NCBI GenBank assembly: GCA_050996405.1
Contig: JBPCRW010000084.1
Coordinates: forward strand, 1-29,924
Reading direction: 5' to 3'
Length of the DNA stretch: 29,924 bases
From: JBPCRW01 sp050996405
GTDB taxonomy: Bacteria > Acidobacteriota > Blastocatellia > Pyrinomonadales > Pyrinomonadaceae
Below the pieces are notes generated by a model. The model worked only from the letters and a program-made list of their open reading frames with translations. It made no database searches and was not told where the DNA came from. The translations under genes were made by a program, and so were the position numbers. Of this stretch, positions 14,902 to 23,682 are shown one piece after another (position 1 is the stretch's first letter; each line of letters starts with the position of its first letter).

Positions 14902-15390
14902 AATAATTCCTGAAACCAATCGAATCAGTTCAGTTGACGAATGATTTTTCGCGTCGCCGACAATTGCAATTTTGCCGCCGCATTCGATAACGATTTCTCG
15001 TTCAGGAACATTTTCGATTGTGTAATCCGTGCCTTTGGCGTGAAAATCGGGGCGAATCGCGCGAATCAATTCTTCGACCGTCGGCTCGGAAAAAATCGTT
15101 ACATAATCAACGAATTTCAAAGCCGAAACGATTTCGGCGCGTTCGGTTTCCGACATAAACGGACGATTTTCACCTTTTAATTTTCTGACCTGTTCGCCGG
15201 AATTAAGCGCGACAATCAGGCAATCGCCCAACTCCTTCGCGCCCGCCAAATAGCGAATATGCCCGACGTGAAAAAGGTCGAAACAGCCGTTTGCCAAAAC
15301 GATTTTCGCTCCCTTGCGGCGTTCGATGGCGACGCGCGCAATCAAACGATTGCGTTCCAAAACGGGCGCGAAATAATTTGTCGAACTCAT
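14899..15390 (-). CDS. rfaE2: Heptose 1-phosphate adenylyltransferase
   Basis: A 163-residue nucleotidyltransferase matching the C-terminal half of HldE. It transfers AMP from ATP to D-glycero-beta-D-manno-heptose 1-phosphate, giving ADP-heptose for LPS inner core. Signature residues: ANGCFDLFHVGHIRYL (nucleotide-binding HVGH at 41-44), KLKGENRPFMSETERAEI, and a late HSSTELI that closes the active site. It starts 4 bases after the rfaE1 stop, so kinase and transferase are separate but coupled. Its stop codon overlaps a palindromic repeat. Confidence 0.92.
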   Translation of the reverse strand: MSSTNYFAPVLERNRLIARVAIERRKGAKIVLANGCFDLFHVGHIRYLAGAKELGDCLIVALNSGEQVRKLKGENRPFMSETERAEIVSALKFVDYVTIFSEPTVEELIRAIRPDFHAKGTDYTIENVPEREIVIECGGKIAIVGDAKNHSSTELIRLVSGII

Positions 15391-15394
15391 AAAA

Positions 15395-16402
15395 TTATGA
15401 CGTTTGCGATTTGCTTTCGGTCAATTCGGTTTTCTTTAACGAATCAATCAATTCGTCCGCGCCGACCGATGCCGTCCCTTTTTTCATGACGACGATTCCA
15501 CCCGCGTGATTCGCCAGATTTGCGCTTTCGGCAAAACTCAAACCCGAAGCCAGAGCGAGCGCGAAAGCGGCGATAACCGTGTCGCCCGCGCCAGTTACGT
15601 CAACCGGCTCTTTCGCGCCGACGGCTTCGATTGACAAAGGTTTTTTGTCTTTTTCGACGAGCAGCATCCCCTGATTTCCGCGCGTCACGAGCAACGATTT
15701 ATAATCGAGTTTTTCGCACAATTTAACACAGTCGTCGTCGCTGAAATTCTTTCCTAAGATTTGTTCGACTTCATCCTGATTCGGCGTGGCGGAAGTGACA
15801 TTCGGAAAATCTTCCAGCCGAAAACGCGAATCAACCAGCACCGGAATATTTTTTTCTTTGGCGGTTTTGATGATTATTTCGGTCAATTCCCCGCCCGCCA
15901 CGCCATAGCTGTAATCGGAAATAATAATCGCGTCCCCCCCTTGCGCCGCCGCGAGAAAATTTCCGCGTAATTGATTTTGCAGACGCGCGTCAATCGCCGT
16001 TTTATTTTCGTAGTCAATGCGAATCACCTGCTGGCGCGCGGCGTAATGCTGACCGGCTAAAACGCGGAGTTTGGTCGTCGTTTGAAAATTTTTTGATTCG
16101 ACAATAAACTCGCATTCGACATTCGACTGTTTGAGTTTTTCAAGCAACGCTCTGCCGTTCGCATCTTGTCCGAGCAAGCCGATTAAAACGGCTTTTCCGC
16201 CGAGCGCGGCGACATTGACCGCCGCGTTCGCCGCGCTGCCGGGAAGCGTTTCCGTTTCGTCGTGACGCAGGATAAACACCGGAGCTTCACGCGAAACGCG
16301 CGCAATCGTGCCGCGCAAAAACTGGTCGGCAACCAAATCGCCGACAATCACAATTTTTTTCTTCGGGAAATTTTTCCGAATCGTCTCGGATAAATCGGAC
16401 AT
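15395..16402 (-). CDS. rfaE1: Heptose 7-phosphate kinase
   Basis: PfkB/ribokinase-family kinase of 335 residues, equivalent to the N-terminal half of HldE. It phosphorylates heptose 7-phosphate at C1 to give the bisphosphate in ADP-heptose synthesis. Visible: GDLVADQFLRGTIARVSREA near the N-terminus, LPGSAANAAVNVAALGG, and the catalytic DVTGAGDT motif (268-275). The frame extends to 16468, but that part overlaps a terminator and is not typical; the ATG at 16402 gives the usual start. It is followed at 4 bases by the adenylyltransferase gene. Confidence 0.92.
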   Translation of the reverse strand: MSDLSETIRKNFPKKKIVIVGDLVADQFLRGTIARVSREAPVFILRHDETETLPGSAANAAVNVAALGGKAVLIGLLGQDANGRALLEKLKQSNVECEFIVESKNFQTTTKLRVLAGQHYAARQQVIRIDYENKTAIDARLQNQLRGNFLAAAQGGDAIIISDYSYGVAGGELTEIIIKTAKEKNIPVLVDSRFRLEDFPNVTSATPNQDEVEQILGKNFSDDDCVKLCEKLDYKSLLVTRGNQGMLLVEKDKKPLSIEAVGAKEPVDVTGAGDTVIAAFALALASGLSFAESANLANHAGGIVVMKKGTASVGADELIDSLKKTELTESKSQTS

Positions 16403-16437
16403 CCAGATTAAATTACTATAAATACGAAAGATAAACA

Positions 16438-16474
16438 AAAAGATTGAAGATTTTCCGAGAGCTTTCAATCTTTT
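16438..16474 (-). terminator. Intrinsic terminator after the oxidoreductase gene
   Basis: Perfect 11-base stem AAAAGATTGAA / TTCAATCTTTT around a 15-base loop, 31 bases beyond the minus-strand stop at 16506 and before rfaE1. Both flanks are A/T tracts. Confidence 0.75.
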
Positions 16475-16505
16475 GAATTATTTACTCTGAAGGCTTATTC
16501 AATAT

Positions 16506-18076
16506 TTAAAACCATTTTCCTTTGACATCTTTCAAAACAACCCGCGCCGTGTTGTAACCCGATGCCGCGAACACGCCGCCGCCGGGACGCGTGGACGCGC
16601 CCGTTAAATAGAGATTTTTTATCGGCGTTCGATACTGCGACATTTCCGGCAGCGGGCGAAACAAAAACATCTGGTCGAAATCCATTTCGACGTGCATCAC
16701 GTTGCCGCGCAGAAGCCCAAGACGCTGTTCTAAATCGAGCGGCGATTGGATGAATCTGTCAATGATTGAATTTTTCACGTCCGGCGCGTAGGAATTTACG
16801 ACATCAATCAATTTGTCGGCTTCACGCTCTTGAATGTCTTGCCAACACTCGCCGTTTGATAATTCGTAGGGAAAATACTGTCCCCAAATAAAAAGCGTGT
16901 GTTTGCCTTCGGGCGCGAGCGTCGGGTCAACCGCCGAAAATGTCATCGCCAGAGCCGACGGATTTTCGACGGAACACCGTTTAAATAATCGGCGTAGGAT
17001 TTTTCTAGGTAATCGAGCGAAGGACAAAGAAGCTGCAAACCGTGATGACAGTTCGCGGCATTTCCGCCGTTCGGCGCTGCTGTGTAATCGGGCAATTCTG
17101 AAACCGCGCAGCGCACAATCATTCCGAAACCGTTGCCGATTCGCACATTTTCGATTCGTTCGGCTAAACCGTTTGGTAAATTTTCTTTTCCAATCAATTT
17201 CAAAAATGTCGTATGAACGTGCGCGTTTGAAACGATTCTTTTCGCGTAAATTCTTTCGCCGTTTGTTAATTGAATCGCTCTCGCTTCGCCATTTTCGATT
17301 TCGATTTTCTCGACTTCCGCGTTCAATAAAACTTCGCCGCCGTGATGCTCTAAACAACGCGCCATCGCTTGCGTCAACGCGCCCGAACCGCCGCGCGGAC
17401 GTTTTATACCGCTTTTATGAATCATCGAATGCCAGCCGAGAAAATCGCCGGTCGCGCCGGCAGTCGGCGGCGGACCAGATTGTGCCGCAAGCCACGCCAT
17501 CGCAGCCCGCAAGCCTTCATGTTTGAAAGTTTGCTTGACCAGCGCGCCGTAACTCGTCATCAATTTGCGAACCATATCCGCAGGATTTTTCGACTTCGTG
17601 CCGAAAACCAAATGTCGTCCGAGATTGAAAATAGTCGGCGGTTTTAGGAAAGCGGCAAAAACGCCTTCATTCAATTTTTCCCATTCGGTTACAAACTTTT
17701 TATACCTGTCGGCATCTTCGGGCGAAATTTTAGCGATTGATTCGCAAGTTTTATCAACATCGCGCCAAAAATAAATCGCGCCTTTGCCGTCGGCAAGCGG
17801 CGCGAACGCGAACGGGTCGCAGTCAATATATTTCAGCCCGAATTTTTCAAGTTCCAAATCCTGAATAACGGGCGTGAGATGAATCATAATATGCGCCGAC
17901 GATCCGACATCAATTTTATAACCGTCAATCAAATCATCCTGCGTACAAACCGCGCCGCCAACAATGTGCCGCCGTTCCAAGACAATAACTTTCAAACCCG
18001 CTTTGGCGAGATAACAGGCGCACGTCAAACCATTATGCCCGTCGCCGATGATGGCGACATCGTAAATTTTATTCAT
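16506..18076 (-). pseudogene. FAD-dependent oxidoreductase (phytoene-desaturase-like), frameshifted
   Basis: The first frame (from the ATG at 18076) has the dinucleotide-binding start YDVAIIGDGHNGLTCACYLA and HIVGGAVC, and runs to GVPSKIRRLWR before a stop. The other frame continues with ENPSALAMTFSAVDPTLAPE and ends with the expected flavin-site motif LTGASTRPGGGVFAASGYNT. Adding one base near 16966-16970 (after CCGTC) joins them into a 523-residue protein, normal for the family. So this is a one-base deletion, either real or a sequencing error. The second glycine of GxGxxG is preceded by Asp (GDGHNG), whereas the fragment at 21606 has GGGHNG. The gene starts 5 bases after the helicase stop and lacks its own ribosome-binding site. 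The substrate is unknown. Confidence 0.8.
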
Positions 18077-18081
18077 AAAAT

Positions 18082-21000
18082 TTATTTTGAGATGACGCGG
18101 CTTTCAGTTTCCTCAATCGTCCTGGTAATTTCCGAGGCGATTTTGCTGCCTGTGTATTTAATTGAACGCTCACGGCGTTGATAATTACTATTTTCATCAC
18201 GAACGGCGGAAAGCCAGTTAAACGAACCTTCGATTAACGTATTGCGATCTACAATCAAGGTTTTGCTGTGTTCTCTTCGCACTTCTTTGACTTTTGCGCC
18301 GCTCGTAATCAAAACATCTTTTCCTTTGACAAAAGGCATTTTCGGTTTCCGGTTTTCACAATTAAGTTCGGAATCCGTATAAATTGTAACTTTCACTCCT
18401 TTTGCCGTCGCGGTTTTTATTAACGGCGGTAAATTATCCGCGTAAATCGCTTTCTCCGTGATGTATGGCGAGACGATCACTAATTCTTCTTTTGCCCGTG
18501 TAAAAGCGTCATATAATGTCTTTCGATGCGCTTCAAGCGTCGTCAAATGATAAATATTATCCGCAATTTTCAACTCTTCCCGCTCAACTATGTGGATGTT
18601 CGTTATTTCATTTTTTGTATCGGCAAATAAGTATTTTGCTAACAGCCCGGCAGGTCTTTTGGCAGCGGCGGAATTAAAAATCGCCATATTTCCAAATACG
18701 AGAAAACTATCTTTCGCTCTTGAAACAGCGACATTCAGCATATTCGGTTTGGCGTTTCGCTCGAAAAAATATGATTTATCGTTTGTTCCGTGAACAGATG
18801 AAAAAATAATAATCGGTCTTTCCGCACCTTGCAGCGAATGAACCGAACCGACCGTGATTTTTTCGGCTACCCCAAATTCGCCGAGTTTCTCTTTTATTAA
18901 ATTTGACTGCCGGCGAAAAGGCGTAACGATACCGATAATCTGACTCAAACTCAAATTTTTGTCTTTATAAATATCCATCAGAAAGGTTTGATTTTCGGCA
19001 ACCCATCTTGCCAGAACTTCCGCCTCGACAGTGTTCTCACGACTGCCGTTAATCTTTCTCGACTGCCCGTTGACGTGCGCGTATCCGACGTGCGGAAGCG
19101 GATAATTTTCAATCGAATTTCTTTTGGAAACGAGTCTGCCGTGATAGGCGAGTTCATTGCAATAGCCGATAATTTCAGGCACGCAGCGACGGTGTTCGGC
19201 TAAAAACATTCCGCGCTCAAAGCCTTCAAATCTTTGATATTTACTTGCTCTTTGAGCGATTTTCATTACATTGCCCTGAGTCACGGTTAATCCCGATTCG
19301 TGAATAGAATCGGCGTCTTCCGATTTTTCTATCAATTTATGTCTTTTCAAATTGCCCGCGTCAATTTCCTTATTTAATGACCAGACAGGTTCGATTTGAA
19401 GCGTGTCGCCAACCACCAAAGCCTTTTTCGCCAACGCAAAACTCGCGCCCGCAACTTCCGGTGAAACCTGCCCCGCCTCGTCCACAATCAGCAAATCAAT
19501 AAATTCTATGAGAGGTTTATCTTCTCCTTCCCAAGCCTTAAAAAATTTCGGTAGCGAGTGAAATGTGGCGACAAAACACGGAGCGATTTTTGCGTATCTT
19601 CGCCAGCGTTTTTGCTGCTTTTTTACCGCTTTTGTTTCGTTATAGTTCTGAGAAATTTCTTCTTTCATTTCAATCAGCCAACAGCCTTCCCAATAATGTG
19701 TGGCTAATTGAAACGCCCGATAACGCAAGGTTTTATCTAATTCATCCAACAAATTTTCGGGTTCGATTATGATTGCATTTTCGCGTTGCCAGGTCAGCCA
19801 ATTTTGATTGGCGATTTCACTTTGTTGTTTGACGTTTTGAAGGGTTTTCAACGCAGCAAATAATTTATTTTTTTCAGCAGATAGTTTGGTCAAATCCGCT
19901 TCAAAGAACTTCAAAATCTTTTCGGCATCAGATAAATCGGCTTTTATTTGAAGATTTCGTTTGGAAAAGAAAGATTGGTTACGAAATGTGATTTGTTTTT
20001 TCACAAACGATAAAAACGAAAAGAGTTTCAACCAAACTGAAGCTGCATTATCGAAATCAATCCATTCGTTTTTATTTTTCTCAACCGTGTCGAATTCATT
20101 TTGGCTTGCTTCGACATCGGCTTTCAATCGTTCGATATTTTTTTCAAGGTCGCCGAAAAAACCGTATTTATTTTTGATAAACTTATCAATCTGAATTTTT
20201 TCCAGTGCGCCGGATATTCCTTGACGAATTTCGTCAGTCGTTTCAATCAAACGCCGCCGTAAAAAATTCACAGCCCTTTCTAAATTTATGAACTCTTTAC
20301 CGGCATAGTTTTGAACCTGTTCTAAAAAATACTTTTCAGACTCGGAAACAAACTCTTCTTCTTCGATATTGATTCTTTCGCTTTGTCGTTCCGAAAGATA
20401 AAAACCGTTTTCAGGGAAAGTCTTGTCCGCGAAAGTTATCTGAAAATTCGTTGATGCGGGAATTTTCGATTCGGACGGACAATAAAGACCGAAACTCGTT
20501 ACTTCAGGAATCCACCGTCCGCCCAAATTCGAGTCATCATCCGATTTAATTTCAAAATCGCCGATGACGTTTGTAACAGCTTGGTTATTGGTCGAAGTCG
20601 CTACAATGATGGGCGGCTGGCGATTGCCGTTTAATGCGGCTTCAATCCACATCGTCGCCACTACGGATTTCAGCAAAGTCGTTTTCCCCGTCCCGGGCGG
20701 TCCGTTAATCGCCAGAATTTCGCCGTCTTCGATTGTCAGAAAATGATGCAGCGATTCGCGTTGAGAACTCGACAAAGAGATATCATTTCTCATTTGTCCG
20801 TAGTGAAATGCTGATTTTTCAAAATTTTGTGATTCGTTTAAAAGCGGTTTCAACGAATTATTTTGCAGCGAAGCAAAACTTGAGAGCAATTTCGGAGTCT
20901 CGTGATTATTTCTCAAATAATCATAAAGTCCGATAATATTTTTCCTGATGTTGTCGTTTTCAACATTTTCTTCCGAAAGAATAAAGGCAATTCCATTATT

Positions 21001-21591
21001 TGAATGATTTTCAACTTGGAATTCTTCAATCGAAAACCCGCTTACTCTAACCAGCATTTCATCGGCGTAATTCCAAACGTCGCTCCAACGTAAAGGCTTT
21101 TCGGCATCTTCCGCATTAACGGGAAAAGGATTTTGCTCAAGAAAATCATCTACACCATCAATATTTCCGATTATTTGAGATTCTTTATCAGTCGGTTCTA
21201 GATAGTTTCGCGGAATCCAAATATACGGCTCGTCCGCCGGCAAAATCTCGCCTGATGCGAGAAGTTTGGCAGTCAACCAGATCGGTGTCAGATACGCTTC
21301 GCCGCTTTTTGATTTGTTAATTTGAGTGAATTCGACATTCGGCGAAACGGAAATCGGACAGATCAATATTTCTGCAAAAGACATCGAATCAAGAGAATGA
21401 TTGTTATTTTCATCGAGATATTTTTTTACAATCGCGTAAGCCGTTTCCTTTGGAATCCATCCAGACTTTATTTGCCGGAAAGTAAATTTTTCCGCTTGTT
21501 TAAGTTTTTCAAAAGAAATATTCATCCTTGCCGAATCAGCCAAACTGTTTCGCCAGTAATCAATAATTTTTTTAGAAGTTTCAAGATTCAT
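18082..21591 (-). CDS. mkoC: SF1 helicase fused to PLD nuclease (Mokosh type II-like)
   Basis: A 1169-residue protein. An N-terminal domain of about 280 residues is unassigned. The UPF1/COG1112-type SF1 helicase core follows: GPPGTGKT (297-304), VDEAGQ (703-708), VVGDTLQIEP (727-736), AEHRRCVPEI (798-807), SVHSLQGAERP (about 916-926), NVAVSRAKDS (953-962). A long, probably coiled-coil insertion lies between motifs I and II (about 430-660). The C-terminus has a phospholipase-D domain: IVSPYITEKAIY, and HSKTLIVD with GSFNW (about 1108-1126). This single-gene helicase-PLD layout is that of type II Mokosh, an anti-phage system. The ATG at 21591 is chosen because the upstream extension to 21732 covers an oxidoreductase relic in another frame. 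AT-richer than its flanks; adjacent to a restriction-modification pair. Confidence 0.75.
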   Translation of the reverse strand: MNLETSKKIIDYWRNSLADSARMNISFEKLKQAEKFTFRQIKSGWIPKETAYAIVKKYLDENNNHSLDSMSFAEILICPISVSPNVEFTQINKSKSGEAYLTPIWLTAKLLASGEILPADEPYIWIPRNYLEPTDKESQIIGNIDGVDDFLEQNPFPVNAEDAEKPLRWSDVWNYADEMLVRVSGFSIEEFQVENHSNNGIAFILSEENVENDNIRKNIIGLYDYLRNNHETPKLLSSFASLQNNSLKPLLNESQNFEKSAFHYGQMRNDISLSSSQRESLHHFLTIEDGEILAINGPPGTGKTTLLKSVVATMWIEAALNGNRQPPIIVATSTNNQAVTNVIGDFEIKSDDDSNLGGRWIPEVTSFGLYCPSESKIPASTNFQITFADKTFPENGFYLSERQSERINIEEEEFVSESEKYFLEQVQNYAGKEFINLERAVNFLRRRLIETTDEIRQGISGALEKIQIDKFIKNKYGFFGDLEKNIERLKADVEASQNEFDTVEKNKNEWIDFDNAASVWLKLFSFLSFVKKQITFRNQSFFSKRNLQIKADLSDAEKILKFFEADLTKLSAEKNKLFAALKTLQNVKQQSEIANQNWLTWQRENAIIIEPENLLDELDKTLRYRAFQLATHYWEGCWLIEMKEEISQNYNETKAVKKQQKRWRRYAKIAPCFVATFHSLPKFFKAWEGEDKPLIEFIDLLIVDEAGQVSPEVAGASFALAKKALVVGDTLQIEPVWSLNKEIDAGNLKRHKLIEKSEDADSIHESGLTVTQGNVMKIAQRASKYQRFEGFERGMFLAEHRRCVPEIIGYCNELAYHGRLVSKRNSIENYPLPHVGYAHVNGQSRKINGSRENTVEAEVLARWVAENQTFLMDIYKDKNLSLSQIIGIVTPFRRQSNLIKEKLGEFGVAEKITVGSVHSLQGAERPIIIFSSVHGTNDKSYFFERNAKPNMLNVAVSRAKDSFLVFGNMAIFNSAAAKRPAGLLAKYLFADTKNEITNIHIVEREELKIADNIYHLTTLEAHRKTLYDAFTRAKEELVIVSPYITEKAIYADNLPPLIKTATAKGVKVTIYTDSELNCENRKPKMPFVKGKDVLITSGAKVKEVRREHSKTLIVDRNTLIEGSFNWLSAVRDENSNYQRRERSIKYTGSKIASEITRTIEETESRVISK

Positions 21592-21605
21592 AATATTTCT
21601 TAGAG

Positions 21606-21716
21606 TTATAATTCCAATTTCAAACCCACTTTCGCCGGATAACAGGCGCACGTCAAACCGTTGTGTCCGCCGCCGATGATGGCGACATCGTAATTTTTGT
21701 CCGAATTTTGATTCAT
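21606..21716 (-). pseudogene. 5' fragment of the oxidoreductase gene
   Basis: A 36-codon relic starting at the ATG 21714-21716 with an AAAGGA ribosome-binding site just before it. It reads NYDVAIIGGGHNGLTCACYP then AKVGLK, after which similarity stops and a TAA follows at 21606-21608. Over 75 bases it differs from the start of the gene at 18076 at 8 positions (about 89% identity). The intact copy has no ribosome-binding site, so the relic probably marks the original start of that gene, displaced by the helicase-PLD gene. Confidence 0.85.
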
Positions 21717-21750
21717 TTCCTTTAATCTGCAATCTGTTTTTTGAAGATTA

Positions 21751-23052
21751 TCAGAATAAGGTCGGTTGTTGAAAAGAGAGGTTTTGGCGCGGCGCGTAGA
21801 ATGCCGTATCGGTTGCTTCCGTTTTGGTCAGAACGACGATGCGGTTGGTGTTTGTTCCGGCTTGGTTGTTTTTTACGCCCCAGCAATTTGCCGTTTTGGT
21901 GAAATTTTGCGAGTTTATCAAAATACATTCCGCCGCAAACCCGCGTTGCATCGCAATTTCGACGATTTCATTTTCCAGTAAAAGATTACCTTTGCGAATT
22001 TCCCCGACTTCAAACGCCATCACGCCCGAAGATTTCAAAACGCGGTGAAATTCTTCAAACGCGGATTTCATTTTGCCGAGCCAATCAATCAAATTTCTAA
22101 TCTGCCAGCAAGCCTTTTCTTCCATTTCCACATCGGCAAACCACATTCGCAGCCAATTGTCCTGCCGGTAATTTACGATGTCCAAAAACGGCGGCGAAGT
22201 AACGATTAAATCAACCGATTCATTTTCAATCGCGGCGGTCGAATCGGCTGAACCAATATTTATTTGAAAAGGAATTTGCCCGTAATTCGGCGGCAGTTTG
22301 TCGCGCAAAAGCTGTTTCGATTTGCGGTAAAGAATTTCTTTCGTATTTCGATATTCGGGCGTGTTCCGATGCCTTTCGTTAATTTTCTGCTGCGATTTGA
22401 CGGAAGCCGCTTGATTCGGCGGCAATGTGAAAACAGAAAAGAAACCGCTCGAATGTCCCGTAAGGCGGTTACAAGCCGTCATTTCCAGCCACGCATCAAC
22501 TTTGTCGAATTTTCCGCTTTCGCGTCTTTGCTTGAAATATTCGCGCCACGCCAGAATTTCGGCAAGTGTCTTCGGATGAAAGAAAACCAGCAAATCCGAA
22601 TCGCCGCCGTTGATTTCATCAAGCGCAACTTCGTCTAATCTTTGTTTGATTTCAAAAACGTTCGGCGGCGCGAGACGCGGCGCGGTTAAAACTTTCGACA
22701 ACGGATTAACGTCGTTTCCGACGACGCGCCGTCCGAGCAGATTCGCTTCAATCAAAGTCGTTCCGCGTCCGAGAAATGGGTCATAAACGACATCATTTTT
22801 CCTCGTCAGCCTTTCGATAAAAAATTTCGGCAACTGCGGTTTGTAACAAGCACGATAGGAAATCTCGTGGATTGAATGTCCACTACGTTGTTTCGCTGTC
22901 CAAAATTCATTTTGATAGACAGGCACGATTGTTTTACCGAATTCTCTATGTTCAATTCGTGTTTTGCTGCCGAATTCTGAAAAGTCAGCTAGTTCGGCGT
23001 GAAACGCACTCAAGCCCGATTTGGATTCTGTTTTTTCGATTGTTCCAATCAT
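21751..23052 (-). CDS. DNA methyltransferase of a type II restriction-modification system
   Basis: A 433-residue SAM-dependent DNA methyltransferase. The SAM motif I is DPFLGRGTT (91-99), followed by GRRVVGNDVNPLS (motif II region). The catalytic motif IV is TSPPF (285-289), of the SPPY/SPPF kind common in N4-cytosine (and some N6-adenine) enzymes. About 185 residues separate the two motifs, and this insert probably holds the target-recognition region. The start at 23052 lies 7 bases after the endonuclease stop. Its role is to protect the recognition site from the partner endonuclease. Target sequence unknown. It ends 34 bases before the oxidoreductase relic. Confidence 0.85.
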   Translation of the reverse strand: MIGTIEKTESKSGLSAFHAELADFSEFGSKTRIEHREFGKTIVPVYQNEFWTAKQRSGHSIHEISYRACYKPQLPKFFIERLTRKNDVVYDPFLGRGTTLIEANLLGRRVVGNDVNPLSKVLTAPRLAPPNVFEIKQRLDEVALDEINGGDSDLLVFFHPKTLAEILAWREYFKQRRESGKFDKVDAWLEMTACNRLTGHSSGFFSVFTLPPNQAASVKSQQKINERHRNTPEYRNTKEILYRKSKQLLRDKLPPNYGQIPFQINIGSADSTAAIENESVDLIVTSPPFLDIVNYRQDNWLRMWFADVEMEEKACWQIRNLIDWLGKMKSAFEEFHRVLKSSGVMAFEVGEIRKGNLLLENEIVEIAMQRGFAAECILINSQNFTKTANCWGVKNNQAGTNTNRIVVLTKTEATDTAFYAPRQNLSFQQPTLF

Positions 23053-23059
23053 TCAATTT

Positions 23060-23647
23060 CTAAAATACAATACTTTTATGATTTCCGCTTGCCAAAATTT
23101 TATGATTAACCGACGCTTCGAGGCGAACGCTGACCGGCGTGTTTGGTTCGATAAAATCTAGTCTGACGGCTTCAATTCGATAGTTTGAATTTTGGTTTCG
23201 GTAAATTATCGTGCAGATTAAATGGTAAATCGGCGCGATAAATTTTTCGCGCAGTTTCTTTGAAGACGAAGTTAAAACACGGCGATTCGAGTCGTTCGCG
23301 TTCCAACCGCTCGTCGCCTTCATCTCAAGCGCGATTTGCTTAAAATCGCCTTTTGCCAAAATCCGATCAGGATAACCTGCTCCCGAACAACTTTCGATAG
23401 TGAAAATTTTCAAAAATTTATTCAATTCTCTGATTGAATAAATTTCCGCTTGATTGCCGATAGATTGATTGGAACTGTTTTCCCGAACGGAGCAAAACGA
23501 ATCTTTAAACTTAGCATTGATTATCGCCTGCCTAAAATCCTGTTCGATTTCCGCCGTCAAATCTTTTCTCCAAACCGCGATGAGTTCCCGATATTCGACA
23601 TTCTCGCGCTCCAGCAAATCTTTATAGTATTCGGCAAAAGTTTTCAT
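23060..23647 (-). CDS. Probable type II restriction endonuclease, PD-(D/E)xK
   Basis: A 195-residue protein. The PD-(D/E)xK nuclease core is visible: GYPDRIL (Pro93-Asp94) and LEMKATSGW (Glu108, Lys110), with SNRRVLTSSSKKL downstream that may contact DNA. No overall family could be named. It is assigned as a restriction enzyme because the methyltransferase follows 7 bases later in the same direction and its size is typical. In this order the endonuclease is read first. Start ATG at 23647, without a clear Shine-Dalgarno. A different nuclease role is possible but less likely. Confidence 0.75.
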   Translation of the reverse strand: MKTFAEYYKDLLERENVEYRELIAVWRKDLTAEIEQDFRQAIINAKFKDSFCSVRENSSNQSIGNQAEIYSIRELNKFLKIFTIESCSGAGYPDRILAKGDFKQIALEMKATSGWNANDSNRRVLTSSSKKLREKFIAPIYHLICTIIYRNQNSNYRIEAVRLDFIEPNTPVSVRLEASVNHKILASGNHKSIVF

Positions 23648-23682
23648 CGAAAATTATTTTCGGATAATTCTTGAGCAGATGT

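Noticed and set aside
21592..21732. N-terminal extension of the helicase-PLD protein
   Set aside because: This stretch is the oxidoreductase relic read in another frame; the extension is Arg-rich and not helicase-like.
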